Part shown: piece after piece, positions 26,801 through 35,133 of the stretch
Position numbering within the stretch: position 1 is the first letter of the stretch
Layout of the letters: each line of letters begins with the position of its first letter
Assembly (NCBI RefSeq): GCF_002163675.1
Contig: NZ_CP019334.1
Span: forward strand, 940,001-1,004,000
Direction: 5' to 3'
Length of the DNA: 64,000 bases
Origin: Polaribacter sp. SA4-12
Lineage (GTDB): Bacteria; Bacteroidota; Bacteroidia; Flavobacteriales; Flavobacteriaceae
Program-made: the position numbers and the translations under genes
Notes under the pieces: model-generated
Databases searched by the model: none
What the model was told of the DNA's origin: nothing
What the model saw: the letters and a program-made list of their open reading frames with translations, nothing else

Positions 26801-27139
26801 CTTAGATTTTTTAGAAATATCTTCAAACTTAAAATCTCCTTGGTTTAAATATAGTTTATCAGTCACTTGATTTCCACAGAAGAAAACATCTGGCAATCCA
26901 TCATTATTAATATCTCCTACAGCAACTCCTGCTCCATTATAAATTTGACTGTAATAAATATGATTTACCTTTTCAGATTCTTTAATTGAATTGTTAAAAT
27001 CTATCCCTGTTTGTTCTGAAGACAATAATTCTAATCCACCTATTAATTCTTTAGGATTATTATCTCTTTGTTCTTTTGTACAAGAATTAAAGATTAAGAT
27101 ACTTAATAAAAAAAGAAAAATATATTTGTGAAATTTCAT
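23843..27139 (-). CDS. FG-GAP/VCBS repeat lipoprotein with ASPIC/UnbV domain (CRTAC1-like)
   Basis: This 1098-residue protein starts with a lipoprotein signal peptide (SILIFNSCTKE, lipid on the Cys). It contains many FG-GAP/VCBS repeats with calcium-loop motifs such as DINNDGLPD, DMDNDGDLD and DLDNDGDLD, spread over two propeller-like halves. Between them, about residues 500-590, lies an ASPIC/UnbV domain (KFGYGAKVKIYYDD, VEITWSDGKQNN). These proteins are common next to SusCD-type loci in Bacteroidota and are thought to sit on the cell surface; their biochemical role is not established. It follows the laminarin operon on the same strand, after a terminator. An exceptional 26-base palindrome overlaps its last codons. 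Confidence 0.88.
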   Translation of the reverse strand: MKFHKYIFLFLLSILIFNSCTKEQRDNNPKELIGGLELLSSEQTGIDFNNSIKESEKVNHIYYSQIYNGAGVAVGDINNDGLPDVFFCGNQVTDKLYLNQGDFKFEDISKKSKITRSPGWSWGVTMVDINNDGFLDIYVSRNGESMNSSDRTNKLFINNKDLTFTESAKEYGLDDSGFSSQAVFFDMDNDGDLDMYQVNQLPDSRLFQRYKNIPKKRFQLYMDKLYKNEGGKYIEVSKNAGLIDRHTYGLSVSASDLNNDGFTDLYVANDYDEPDFMYYNNGDGTFTNVINSKLKHISRFSMGSDTGDINNDGKIDLITLDMAAEDHYRSKTNMKSMNPIEFQQMIQKGNHYQYMFNTLQINNGLGEFSDIANIAGIGKTDWSWGGLLVDLDNDGFKDIVISNGIKKDIRNNDFLNGLYSKLKTDSQEFYDMAKLAPSNPLPNYVFKNKNGYEYENVTKKWNFDTPTFSHGISYADLDNDGDLDIVINNMESKASIYKNKANGNFLKIKLQGSDKNKFGYGAKVKIYYDDNKSQIAENTVTRGYFSSIEPKVFFGLGKIKIIDKVEITWSDGKQNNLTNVKVNQELVAKYSSASKIQKTQSQPKPFLNLLNAQELGITYKHKENTFDEFKKEILLPHNISQNGPFTAVADVNGDDLEDMFIGGALGQEGVLYLQTKEGKFHKSNSQPWVNDKASEDLVGLFFDVDSDTDLDLYITSGGSEYEQGNVLLKDRLYINDGLGNFIKTPKALPNIYESSQTVKTSDIDGDGDLDLFVGTRLISGKYIFPATSYLLINENGNFKKAAKKTAPDLEKIGMVTDAVFSDIDNDGDDDLLVVGEWMKIIILENNNGDFKDSSAKFGIKDDSRGLWWSITANDIDNDGDDDYVLGNLGRNNKFKATKEHPFKVYANDFDNNGTNDVVLAKYYKNNYVPMRGKECSTQQMPYLSKKYKDYHSFASSTLIDILPKDKMNDAVVYEVSNFESIVLINENNILKRTSLPIQAQVSPIKDALIEDFNRDGFKDIMLVGNHYGVEVETTRYDAGSGLLLLGDGRNNFKATPLENSGLNISSDFRSLKIIKRKVKKDNLIIVTSNNDSLKVISF
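23866..23891. repeat. 26-base perfect palindrome in the 3' end of the FG-GAP gene
   Basis: The segment is a perfect self-complementary sequence with no spacer, centred on CTAG (23877-23880) and with outer arms AATCATTG and CAATGATT. It lies eight codons before the stop of the FG-GAP lipoprotein gene. It could extrude as a cruciform, form an RNA hairpin, or bind a dimeric protein. Confidence 0.85.
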
Positions 27140-27195
27140 GTTTTATGAAAATTTATTTAAAAAAGTAATTTATAAGAAAAACAATTATAATAGAA

Positions 27196-27225
27196 AAAAA
27201 AGGCTTCTTAAAAGAAACCTTTTTT
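27196..27225 (-). terminator. terminator at the end of the laminarin operon
   Basis: AAAAAAGG pairs with CCTTTTTT and, past one mismatch, TTCT with AGAA around a TAAA loop. It begins seven bases after the stop of the cytoplasmic GH17 gene. On the minus strand the hairpin ends in a run of T, giving an intrinsic terminator. Confidence 0.75.
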
Positions 27226-27231
27226 ATATAA

Positions 27232-28140
27232 TTAGTACTTTAAATGCTCTTTCTTATCCCATAATCCCCAATAAGCACCAACACTACCTTCATTTCCAAC
27301 TTTCCAAGACTCATCAAAAGAAGAAAAATAAAAGGTTTCAATATTGTTTTTTGAAGACCAGATTTGAGTGTCGATAAAGTATTTGATTGCATTTTCATCA
27401 GATGGATCTGCTCCTCCTTCACTACCCCCTTGATTTGGCCAACCAGTTTCTGTAATAATAACTTTTTTACCTTGACTAAAATCACTTGCTTGGTTAAACA
27501 TTTTTTGCATGTGATTTAATGAGTAATCTATGGGGCATCCTTCCCAAAAAGGATAACAGTTTGCTAAAATAACATCACAAACTTCTACTAATTCTGGATA
27601 TGTTGAAAACTTATAATAAGCATCTACATAACCAACTTCAACATTAGGAATAGCCTCTTTTACTCTATTTATATATGTTATTAGTTGTTCTATTGATAAT
27701 TCATTTCTATACAAAACTTCATTTCCAACAGCTGCAATATCTACACATCCTTCATTTCCTAATTTAATTAGTGCTTCTATTTCTTCTTCGTTCTTTTCTA
27801 AATCATCTCCCAACCAAGCTCCAACCATTGTTTTTAAGCCATGTTTATGAGCAATTCTTGGTATATTTTCATTTCCTTCTATGCAAGAAAAAGAGCGAAT
27901 CCATTTTGTATGAGTTTTAAGTATCTTAATCCTTCTTTCTACCTGTTTTTCTGTAATAATATCTCCTGGTTCTTGACCATCTTCATACAAACTGAAACAG
28001 ATTCCATGCATTCCTTTATTTAGAGTATCTCTCCAAAGTGTTTTTAATTCATCAAATGAATATTTGTTAAAATCTACTCCAATATCTTCCGAACCTATTT
28101 TAGGCTTTAAAGAAAAATGATGCTCTTTTCTGTATGACAT
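27232..28140 (-). CDS. cytoplasmic GH17 beta-1,3-glucan hydrolase
   Basis: A 302-residue GH17 enzyme made of little more than the TIM barrel. The acid/base Glu lies in DIAAVGNEV (about residue 138) and the nucleophile Glu in VIITETGWPNQGG (about residue 232). There is no signal peptide or membrane segment, so it should act in the cytoplasm on imported beta-1,3-gluco-oligosaccharides. It starts three bases after the stop of the MFS-GH17 fusion gene and is clearly homologous to that fusion's GH17 domain along its whole length. The two probably arose by duplication. It is the last gene of the operon, followed by a terminator. Endo or exo action, or transglycosylation, cannot be decided from sequence. 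Confidence 0.92.
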   Translation of the reverse strand: MSYRKEHHFSLKPKIGSEDIGVDFNKYSFDELKTLWRDTLNKGMHGICFSLYEDGQEPGDIITEKQVERRIKILKTHTKWIRSFSCIEGNENIPRIAHKHGLKTMVGAWLGDDLEKNEEEIEALIKLGNEGCVDIAAVGNEVLYRNELSIEQLITYINRVKEAIPNVEVGYVDAYYKFSTYPELVEVCDVILANCYPFWEGCPIDYSLNHMQKMFNQASDFSQGKKVIITETGWPNQGGSEGGADPSDENAIKYFIDTQIWSSKNNIETFYFSSFDESWKVGNEGSVGAYWGLWDKKEHLKY

Positions 28141-28143
28141 AAT

Positions 28144-30492
28144 CTAATATTTTAATTTTTCATTTTTATCCCAAATTCCCCAACGAGCTCCTAATTCTCC
28201 TTCAACACGTACTTTCCATGATTCATCGAAAGAGGAGAAATAAAATATTTCTATATTCTCAGCAGTTGCCCATTCTTGAGTTTGAATAAAATATCTCATA
28301 GCATTTAATTGAGATGGATGCGCATCATCAACAGTTTGCCCTTGACTTGGCCAACCTGTTTCAGAAATTATTATTTTCTTACCTTTTGATATTTGTTTCG
28401 TAACTTCATACATTTCTCTTAAATGTTTTAACGAATCTTCGATACCAAATCCTTCCCAAAACGGATAACAATTTACTAAAATAACATCACAAGCGTTTAC
28501 TAATTTTTCATGCTTATAATATTCGTAATAAGTATCTACATAACCAACTGGTATATCTAAACCTGCCAATGCTTCTTTTACTCTATTAATATATTCTATA
28601 AGCTCTTTCTCTGTTAATTCTTCACGAAGTAATACCTCATTACCAACAGCAGCAATATCAACTTTACCAGACTTGGCAAGTGCAATCAACTTGTTAATTT
28701 CTCTTTCATTTCGTTCTTTATCATCACTAATCCAAGCACCAGCTATTGATTTCAGTCCTTTATCATGAGCAACTTTTGGTATTAATTCATTTCCTTCTAT
28801 ACATGAAAACGATCTTACCCATTTTGTATAAGGCGAAATAACATCCATACGTAAACGAATTTGTGATTCCGAAAGTATATCATTGATATCCTGACCTTCT
28901 ACATAAGGGCTAAAACAAAGTCCATGTATTTGATTCTTCAATTTTTCTTTGAATAATCCTTTTACTTCTGATAAAGTTTTGTCTGTAAAATTAATTTCAG
29001 TGAAATTTTCAAGTTTTAAATTACTATTCGAGATTGAAGTTAAATGACCGGCTCCATAAGCAGAAGATGCCTTTTTGTTTTTCTTTTTTCGTTTTGCCAA
29101 TTCTGCACTTATTTCTAAAGCTTTTTCCTCTGTAAGATCATAATTACGCATTATCCACATAGCTACAAGTGTTCCTAATATTGGTAAACCCGAGTAGAAT
29201 ATTCTTATTCCTGTTATTGAAGCTTCTGTATTTTCAGTATCAGGAACAAACCCTACTAATGTCATAATAGCACCTGTTAATAATCCAGCAATTGCAAAAC
29301 CAAACTTTACCATCCACCAATAAATAGCTCCAAAAACTCCTTCTCTTCGTTTTCCTGTATTTAATTCATCAATATCTATAACATCTGAAGTCATAGACAT
29401 CATTAGGGTAAACAAACTTCCAATACCAAAAGAGAAAAAAGGCAATGCAAATAAAAACATATAAGGTTTACCAGGAATAAATAAGAACCAAAGCATAATA
29501 TATCCCAATACAGAAATTCCTTGAGAAACCATAAAAGCTTTCTTTTTCCCCATAATCTTAGACATCTTAGCTACAATAGGTATTACTAAAAAAGTCGTTG
29601 ATAAAGCACCTATACTACCTAATAGTGTTGGCCAAAGGCCTGCAGCAGCTGCATCACCATTAAATAGATAATAAACTACAATAAAAAATGAAAAACCAGC
29701 AACAACATTAAATGCATTATAGATTAAAAATGTTGAAAAACACAATTTCTTAAACTGTTCAATTTTGAAAGCTTCTTTAAAATTTTCTAGAATCTGTTTT
29801 AAACTTCCTCCAATAGTTTTTAATGTTAAAGGCGTTAAACTTACATCTTCTTTAGTTGATTTACTTTTAATAAAAAGAGCAGGAACCATTGCTAAAAAAG
29901 CAAAAATAACAGCTACCCAAATACCTAAAACCCTTGTTGTTTCCGTTGTAACTCCAAACCAGTTATCATCATACATAACAACCCAAAACCAAGGTGCAAT
30001 GACCCAAGCCCACTGACCTATCCACTGAGCAACTGCCATGATATTTGTACGTTCATGAAAATCATCACTCATTTCATAGCCCATAGCTACATATGGCACT
30101 GAAAATATAGTAAGCCCTAAATAAAAAACCAAGGACCATATTAAGAAATAAATAAAATTATAACTTACACCATCTTCTATATATAATTGCCATAATAACG
30201 CAAAAGAAACTCCCATAACCAAAGCACCTAAAAGTACATACTGCCTTCGTCTTCCCCAAATAGATTTTGTGTTATCAGAAATGAAACCCATTATTGGATC
30301 TGTAAAAGCATCAAAAATTCGAGGTAAAAAAAATAAAATTCCCCACATCCAAGTTGGAAAACTATAATCTTGAACCAACACAACCATAAAAATTGCCATA
30401 GCTGCAGGAAACATTTGATTCGCTAACATTCCTAAACCAAATGCAATTTTTTGACCCATTGGAACTTTAGAAGACGTACTTACTTTAGACAT
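28144..30492 (-). CDS. MFS (GPH-type) sugar transporter fused to a C-terminal GH17 hydrolase
   Basis: This 782-residue protein joins two full domains. Residues about 10-470 are a 12-segment transporter of the glycoside-pentoside-hexuronide:cation symporter group (SFALLWQLY, DPIMGFISDNTKSIWGRRRQY, VPYVAMGYEMSDDFHERTN as local patterns). After a Lys/Arg-rich tail and short linker, residues about 495-782 form a GH17 barrel with AVGNEV (Glu near 617) and IISETGWPSQG (Glu near 712). With an even number of spans and a positively charged cytoplasmic tail, the hydrolase should face the cytoplasm. It would then meet laminari-oligosaccharides as they emerge from the carrier. It lies five bases after GH30 and three before the free GH17. 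Frame and spacing give no sign of an assembly artefact. Confidence 0.9.
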   Translation of the reverse strand: MSKVSTSSKVPMGQKIAFGLGMLANQMFPAAMAIFMVVLVQDYSFPTWMWGILFFLPRIFDAFTDPIMGFISDNTKSIWGRRRQYVLLGALVMGVSFALLWQLYIEDGVSYNFIYFLIWSLVFYLGLTIFSVPYVAMGYEMSDDFHERTNIMAVAQWIGQWAWVIAPWFWVVMYDDNWFGVTTETTRVLGIWVAVIFAFLAMVPALFIKSKSTKEDVSLTPLTLKTIGGSLKQILENFKEAFKIEQFKKLCFSTFLIYNAFNVVAGFSFFIVVYYLFNGDAAAAGLWPTLLGSIGALSTTFLVIPIVAKMSKIMGKKKAFMVSQGISVLGYIMLWFLFIPGKPYMFLFALPFFSFGIGSLFTLMMSMTSDVIDIDELNTGKRREGVFGAIYWWMVKFGFAIAGLLTGAIMTLVGFVPDTENTEASITGIRIFYSGLPILGTLVAMWIMRNYDLTEEKALEISAELAKRKKKNKKASSAYGAGHLTSISNSNLKLENFTEINFTDKTLSEVKGLFKEKLKNQIHGLCFSPYVEGQDINDILSESQIRLRMDVISPYTKWVRSFSCIEGNELIPKVAHDKGLKSIAGAWISDDKERNEREINKLIALAKSGKVDIAAVGNEVLLREELTEKELIEYINRVKEALAGLDIPVGYVDTYYEYYKHEKLVNACDVILVNCYPFWEGFGIEDSLKHLREMYEVTKQISKGKKIIISETGWPSQGQTVDDAHPSQLNAMRYFIQTQEWATAENIEIFYFSSFDESWKVRVEGELGARWGIWDKNEKLKY

Positions 30493-30497
30493 AGTTT

Positions 30498-31994
30498 TTA
30501 GTTTTTAATAGTTGATACCATAATCGTTTGTAATGCTTGTGCATTTATATTTACAAGTGTTTCTTTATCTCCTAAAAGCAATTTGAAACTCTTTTTTATT
30601 TTCCCTTCATTAAAAACAACTACAGCAATTGATCCATCTGTATTTTGTGCGGCAGTAACTTGTAATTCATTATCAGAATTTTCTAAACCAATTACTTTAG
30701 CTTCTGGTCTTATGTATTTGCTAAAATGTGACATTGTGTAATAAAGTGGCGTAAAATACACTTCATCTTTTTCTGGATCGACAATTACTGGAGCAATACA
30801 CCAATTCTCAAACCAGTTAGGTCCTCCTTTTGTATCTAAAACCATATTCCAATCTACCCAACCATCTACCCAATTATTTAGGCAACCAATTATATCTCTT
30901 GCATATCTATTTACAGGAGAATATTTTGGGTGTAAATGTTTGTCTTTTTCTGGCGCCCAATCCCAACCCCAATCTGTTGCTTCTTTTTTCCAATACCAAG
31001 CATCATCTTGCCAAACCGGAACTTGAGAATCTACACAAGCTTCTGCTTGAATTAAGTATTTATTTGGTGCTTTATGATGTGCATATTGTAATTCTTTAGG
31101 GAAAACCTCGTACGTACTTGCATACCAATGAATCGCTGTACCATCAAAATATTTTGTAGATTCTTCATTTTGAAATTGTGAATCTACCCATTCGTTTAGA
31201 TGCTCTCTATTTTGGTCATAGCCTAAAATTTTAATGTCGCCTTTACCATCTTTTTCTAATTGTGGTCCTAAATAATTCTGTACAAAATTTGTCATTTCAT
31301 CTGGAGAAAAATGCATGCTTTCCCAATTATTTCCATTTCCCATAGGTTCATTTTCTACAGTAAAACCCCAAATATCAATTCCTTCTTCTTTGTAAGCATC
31401 AATATATTTTGAGAAGAATAATGCCCAAGTATCATAATATTTAGGTAATAATTTTCCACCTACCCATTTATTATTATCCTTCATCCAAGGAGCAGCTGTC
31501 CAAGGTGAACCAAATATTTTAAATCCATCTTTAGATGCTTTCATTGCATCTTTTATCATCGGAATTAAATCGTCTTTATCTTCTTGAATTGTAAAGTGTT
31601 CTAAATTAACATCACCTTCTACAGGAGAATACGAATATTGTCCTAAAGAAAAATCACAAGAGTTCATATGTGTTCTTGTTAGCGAATAATTTGCGCCTTC
31701 TTCAGAGAAATAAGCTTGTATAATAGTATCTCTATTTTTTTTACTTATCTTATTTAGTAAATAAGCAGATGATTCTGTAAAAGCTCCTCCAAAACCAGTA
31801 ATCGTTTGAAATTCTTGGCTAGGGTTCAACTTAATTATTGATGGATTATCATCAGCAGTAAACTCAGTGATTTTGGTTAGTTTATTTCCACTTGCTGAAG
31901 TTTCATAAACATCTGCCACCAATTTATTATCTGTTTTATTACAACTCATCATCACTAATAAAAAAAGGATTGAATAAAAATAGTTCGTTTTCAT
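30498..31994 (-). CDS. GH30 beta-glucanase, probable beta-1,6-glucosidase, lipoprotein
   Basis: The 498-residue product has a lipoprotein signal (LVMMSCNKTDN) and a GH30 barrel with small beta side domain. Visible motifs are GFGGAFTESSAY near the start, the acid/base Glu in TVENEPMGNGNNWES (about 213) and the nucleophile Glu in YLIQAEACVD (about 318). GH30 subfamilies with this pattern include beta-1,6-glucanases and beta-glucosidases. In a laminarin locus, removal of beta-1,6-linked side glucose is the expected job. Basic and polar residues after the lipid Cys suggest retention in the periplasm rather than surface export. It overlaps no gene; gaps are 10 and 5 bases, so it is one operon with GH17 and the MFS fusion. 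Confidence 0.92.
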   Translation of the reverse strand: MKTNYFYSILFLLVMMSCNKTDNKLVADVYETSASGNKLTKITEFTADDNPSIIKLNPSQEFQTITGFGGAFTESSAYLLNKISKKNRDTIIQAYFSEEGANYSLTRTHMNSCDFSLGQYSYSPVEGDVNLEHFTIQEDKDDLIPMIKDAMKASKDGFKIFGSPWTAAPWMKDNNKWVGGKLLPKYYDTWALFFSKYIDAYKEEGIDIWGFTVENEPMGNGNNWESMHFSPDEMTNFVQNYLGPQLEKDGKGDIKILGYDQNREHLNEWVDSQFQNEESTKYFDGTAIHWYASTYEVFPKELQYAHHKAPNKYLIQAEACVDSQVPVWQDDAWYWKKEATDWGWDWAPEKDKHLHPKYSPVNRYARDIIGCLNNWVDGWVDWNMVLDTKGGPNWFENWCIAPVIVDPEKDEVYFTPLYYTMSHFSKYIRPEAKVIGLENSDNELQVTAAQNTDGSIAVVVFNEGKIKKSFKLLLGDKETLVNINAQALQTIMVSTIKN

Positions 31995-32004
31995 TGTATT
32001 AATT

Positions 32005-33291
32005 TTATCTATTATAGTCTGTATTAGGTACTAAAACACCATCCATTAGTGTTTCTTTGTTTCCATTAAATGTCTTTATAATTGGCGCTCCATTTCTCGT
32101 TAAACCTTTAAAATTTCCCTTATCAACTAAATTCCAAATTGGGTATTTTGCTTCTCCTTTTAAAGTGAATAATCCAAAATGATTTTCAGATCCATTTGCA
32201 TTTTGAGCATCTTTCCATTGTTCATCAAAAGCTTCAAAATAGAAACAAGAAATTCCTTCTTTATTCGTCCATTCTCTTAATTGATTATAGTAAAGCCCTT
32301 GTTTGTATTCATCTGTAGCTCTAGAACCATTCTCGCCATAATGTCCGCTAGAAATAGTTGCCCAACCCGTTTCACCAATATGAATTGTTTTTGTAGAATC
32401 GATACTTTTTACATAATCTGACACATCTTTATATTGTTTTTTTGCAAATTCTAAAGCACGTAACATTGCATTGTCTATTTTTTCTATGTCTGAGAATTGT
32501 TGTTCGTTTTCTGGTACTTTCCAAAACCCAGGATTGTAATGAGAGTTATGATAAGCATAGGTATGCATAGAAACATAGTCTACAGATTTTATGATATCTT
32601 CTAAATCTTTTACTCTATAACTTGGATCTCCTCCACCCCAAGAAGCAAAATCATCTGAACAAGTAATCCATAAATCTTTAGACAGCTTTCCTTCTTTCTT
32701 TAAATTTTGAAGATGGTTTACCCATTTTAAAATGACACTTGGTTGAACATAATAACTGGTTGCCCATTTTATCATCGCTTCATTACCAACGGCAATCACT
32801 TTTACGATATCTGGATATTTATTAGCCAAAGCAACTGCTCTTGCAATCTCCTCTCCATTTTGAGCACTTTCTATATCGTGATTTGGTTCTTTGTCTGTCC
32901 AAGCATTTAAACAATCCATCCAAGCACCTAACATTACATACATTTCGAAGTTTGAATCTTCTTTTTTAAGTTGACTAATTGCTTCTAAAATATTTGCTGC
33001 ATGTGGTAATTTTGGTTGTACGTTATAGGTTCTAATAATGCGAATACCCATAGCGTGCATCAACTTTAAGTCTTCTTTTAATTGTGGAATTGTAGGTTGA
33101 TTATCTTCTCTTGATTTTTCTCTATATCCTCCATAAGAAATGGCTAAATATTCTGGATTTCCTAAAATTTTGGCTGCTGTCATTTCTTCTTTAATTTCTT
33201 TTTTTACTTCTTTATTATCTTTCTTAGAGCTACATCCAAAACCAATAAACAATACTAAAATCGTTACTAAAATTTGAAATTTGAAATTCAT
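32005..33291 (-). CDS. periplasmic GH17 glucanase, lipoprotein
   Basis: A 428-residue GH17 family enzyme with a lipoprotein signal peptide (LFIGFGCSSKKDN). The acid/base Glu is in VIAVGNEAMIKW (about 170) and the nucleophile Glu in IHIGETGWATIS (about 309). It is longer and only distantly similar to the two cytoplasmic GH17 domains in this operon, so it is an older paralogue or a separate acquisition. Lys-rich residues after the Cys argue for the periplasmic face of the outer membrane. It would cut beta-1,3-glucan chains imported by SusC. It lies 10 bases before GH30 and 21 bases after GH3 on the same strand. Confidence 0.9.
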   Translation of the reverse strand: MNFKFQILVTILVLFIGFGCSSKKDNKEVKKEIKEEMTAAKILGNPEYLAISYGGYREKSREDNQPTIPQLKEDLKLMHAMGIRIIRTYNVQPKLPHAANILEAISQLKKEDSNFEMYVMLGAWMDCLNAWTDKEPNHDIESAQNGEEIARAVALANKYPDIVKVIAVGNEAMIKWATSYYVQPSVILKWVNHLQNLKKEGKLSKDLWITCSDDFASWGGGDPSYRVKDLEDIIKSVDYVSMHTYAYHNSHYNPGFWKVPENEQQFSDIEKIDNAMLRALEFAKKQYKDVSDYVKSIDSTKTIHIGETGWATISSGHYGENGSRATDEYKQGLYYNQLREWTNKEGISCFYFEAFDEQWKDAQNANGSENHFGLFTLKGEAKYPIWNLVDKGNFKGLTRNGAPIIKTFNGNKETLMDGVLVPNTDYNR

Positions 33292-33312
33292 GTTCTTACT
33301 CTTTATAATTAT

Positions 33313-35124
33313 TTAATATTTTAAACCATATCCAAAAGGATATAATGGTTTTATGCTTTTGTCCCAAAAATTAGGTCCATATTTTCCTTTAAAATCTTTT
33401 ACTGCATTTGGCCAAGAATGAGGCAATTTTCCAGAGAAATTAAAATCTCCAAACAAAACTTCTGCAATTCCATCTCCTTCAGAACCTGGCAACCAAGCTG
33501 CAACAAATGCATCTGATTTTTTTATCTGTTTTGTTACCACTAAAGGTCTTCCTGAAATTAAAACAACAATCGTTTTTATTCCTTTTTCTGAATACGTTTT
33601 TAGATACTTTTTATGCTCTTTGGTAAGTGTTAATTTTCTAGTATTTGATTCATGACCGATATCTCCAAAGAACTCTGCATAAGGAGTTTCTCCAACAATT
33701 ACAATTGCAACATCTGCATCAAAATGATTTCCTGTTGCGTCTTTATCATAAACAACATCTCCTTTTGATTGCTGTTTAATTCCATCTAAAATAGTGGTCG
33801 CTCCTTTATAATTTTCTAAAGTTCCTTGCCAATTAATTGTCCAACCTCCAGATTGTAAGCCAGATGAGTTTGCATGTTCACCAACAACCACAATTTTCTT
33901 TGTTTCTTTTGATAAAGGCAAAGCATTATTCGAGTTTTTTAATAAAACTAACGATTCTCTTACCGCTTGTTTTGCTTTATTTCTATATTCCTTACTTCCT
34001 ATTTCAGAAACGAATGTTGAGTCTGGAAACGGATTTTCAAACAAATTCAATCTAAATTTCTGACGTAAAATTCTTTTTACAGCATCATCAATTCTTGCAT
34101 TTGAAACATAACTAGAATCAACAGCTTTCCTTAAATTATTTTGAAAATAATCTAAATCGCCATCAACTGCCATTATCATATCTACACCAGCATTAATAAT
34201 ATTATTTCTACCAAATCTTGTATAGCCTTTCCAATCTGAAACTACAATTCCATCGAACTTCATTTTCTGCTTTAAAGTATCTGTGAGATATGCTTTATTA
34301 GCATGCATTGGTTTCCTTTTTAAAGTATTAAATGATGCCATTATTGCTCCAACTTTCTCATTTACGGCAACTTTATAAGGAGGCATTAATCTTTTGTTTA
34401 TTTCATCATTAGAAAGAGATGTTTCTCCTCCTTCCACACCAAATTCTGTTGCTCCATCTCCAATAAAATGTTTGGCTGTTGCCATCACCGTTTTAGAATC
34501 TGACAAATCTCCTTGATGTCCTTTTATAGAAGCTTTAGTTAAAATAGATGTTAGCTCAGTACTTTCTGAAAAGGCTTCATAAACTCTCCCCCATTTTTCA
34601 TTATAAGGAATTGCAACACATGGAGAAAAAACCCAGTTAAAACCTGTTGCTTGTGCTTCTATTGCTGTAATTGCCGCAACTTCTTCAACCAATTTTGGGT
34701 TTGCTGTTGCTCCTAAACCAATATTATGTGGAAAAATTGTTGCTCCATTAAATGTATTCTGACCATGAATTGCATCAACACCAAACAACAACGGAATTCC
34801 TAATCGTGTAGAAAGGGCTTCCTTTTGTAAATTGATAAATTTCTGTTGCCATTCTTTTGCCGTTTCACCTGGATTTACTCCTTGTGTATGAATAACGGAG
34901 CCAATAAACTTAGTAGCAATATCATTTTTAGAAATATCCCAAAAGTGTCTTACTTGAGACATTTGACCAATTTTCTCTTCTAAAGTCATTAACTTTAGAA
35001 GGGAATCTACTTTTTTCTCAATAGCAACCTCTTTATCTACTTTAGTTTCTACAGTTTTTTTGCAACTAAAAACGGTAAATAATAAAGGAATAAAAAGAAG
35101 ATATTTATAAAAGCTATTGGTCAT
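33313..35124 (-). CDS. GH3 beta-glucosidase, lipoprotein
   Basis: The ATG at 35124 is taken as the start (603 residues); the codon before it is TTG. A lipoprotein signal (LLFTVFSCKKTVE) is followed by the GH3 N-terminal barrel with GVDAIHGQNTFNGATIFPHN, the KHFIGDG lysine-histidine pair and the nucleophile Asp in IVVSDWKGY (about residue 297). The C-terminal alpha/beta sandwich contains ESLVLLKNSNNALPL and GDIGHESN, near the expected acid/base Glu. The end of the protein (PLYPFGYGLKY) is typical and there is no fibronectin-type extension. It releases glucose from the non-reducing ends of beta-glucan oligosaccharides in the periplasm. It lies nine bases after the GH149 gene. Confidence 0.93.
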   Translation of the reverse strand: MTNSFYKYLLFIPLLFTVFSCKKTVETKVDKEVAIEKKVDSLLKLMTLEEKIGQMSQVRHFWDISKNDIATKFIGSVIHTQGVNPGETAKEWQQKFINLQKEALSTRLGIPLLFGVDAIHGQNTFNGATIFPHNIGLGATANPKLVEEVAAITAIEAQATGFNWVFSPCVAIPYNEKWGRVYEAFSESTELTSILTKASIKGHQGDLSDSKTVMATAKHFIGDGATEFGVEGGETSLSNDEINKRLMPPYKVAVNEKVGAIMASFNTLKRKPMHANKAYLTDTLKQKMKFDGIVVSDWKGYTRFGRNNIINAGVDMIMAVDGDLDYFQNNLRKAVDSSYVSNARIDDAVKRILRQKFRLNLFENPFPDSTFVSEIGSKEYRNKAKQAVRESLVLLKNSNNALPLSKETKKIVVVGEHANSSGLQSGGWTINWQGTLENYKGATTILDGIKQQSKGDVVYDKDATGNHFDADVAIVIVGETPYAEFFGDIGHESNTRKLTLTKEHKKYLKTYSEKGIKTIVVLISGRPLVVTKQIKKSDAFVAAWLPGSEGDGIAEVLFGDFNFSGKLPHSWPNAVKDFKGKYGPNFWDKSIKPLYPFGYGLKY

Positions 35125-35133
35125 CAATACTTG

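Noticed and set aside
27240..27485. An 81-codon frame antisense-independent but shifted within the free GH17 gene
   Set aside because: It is an alternate frame of a strongly conserved GH17 barrel; its product has no recognisable sequence and no ribosome-binding site.
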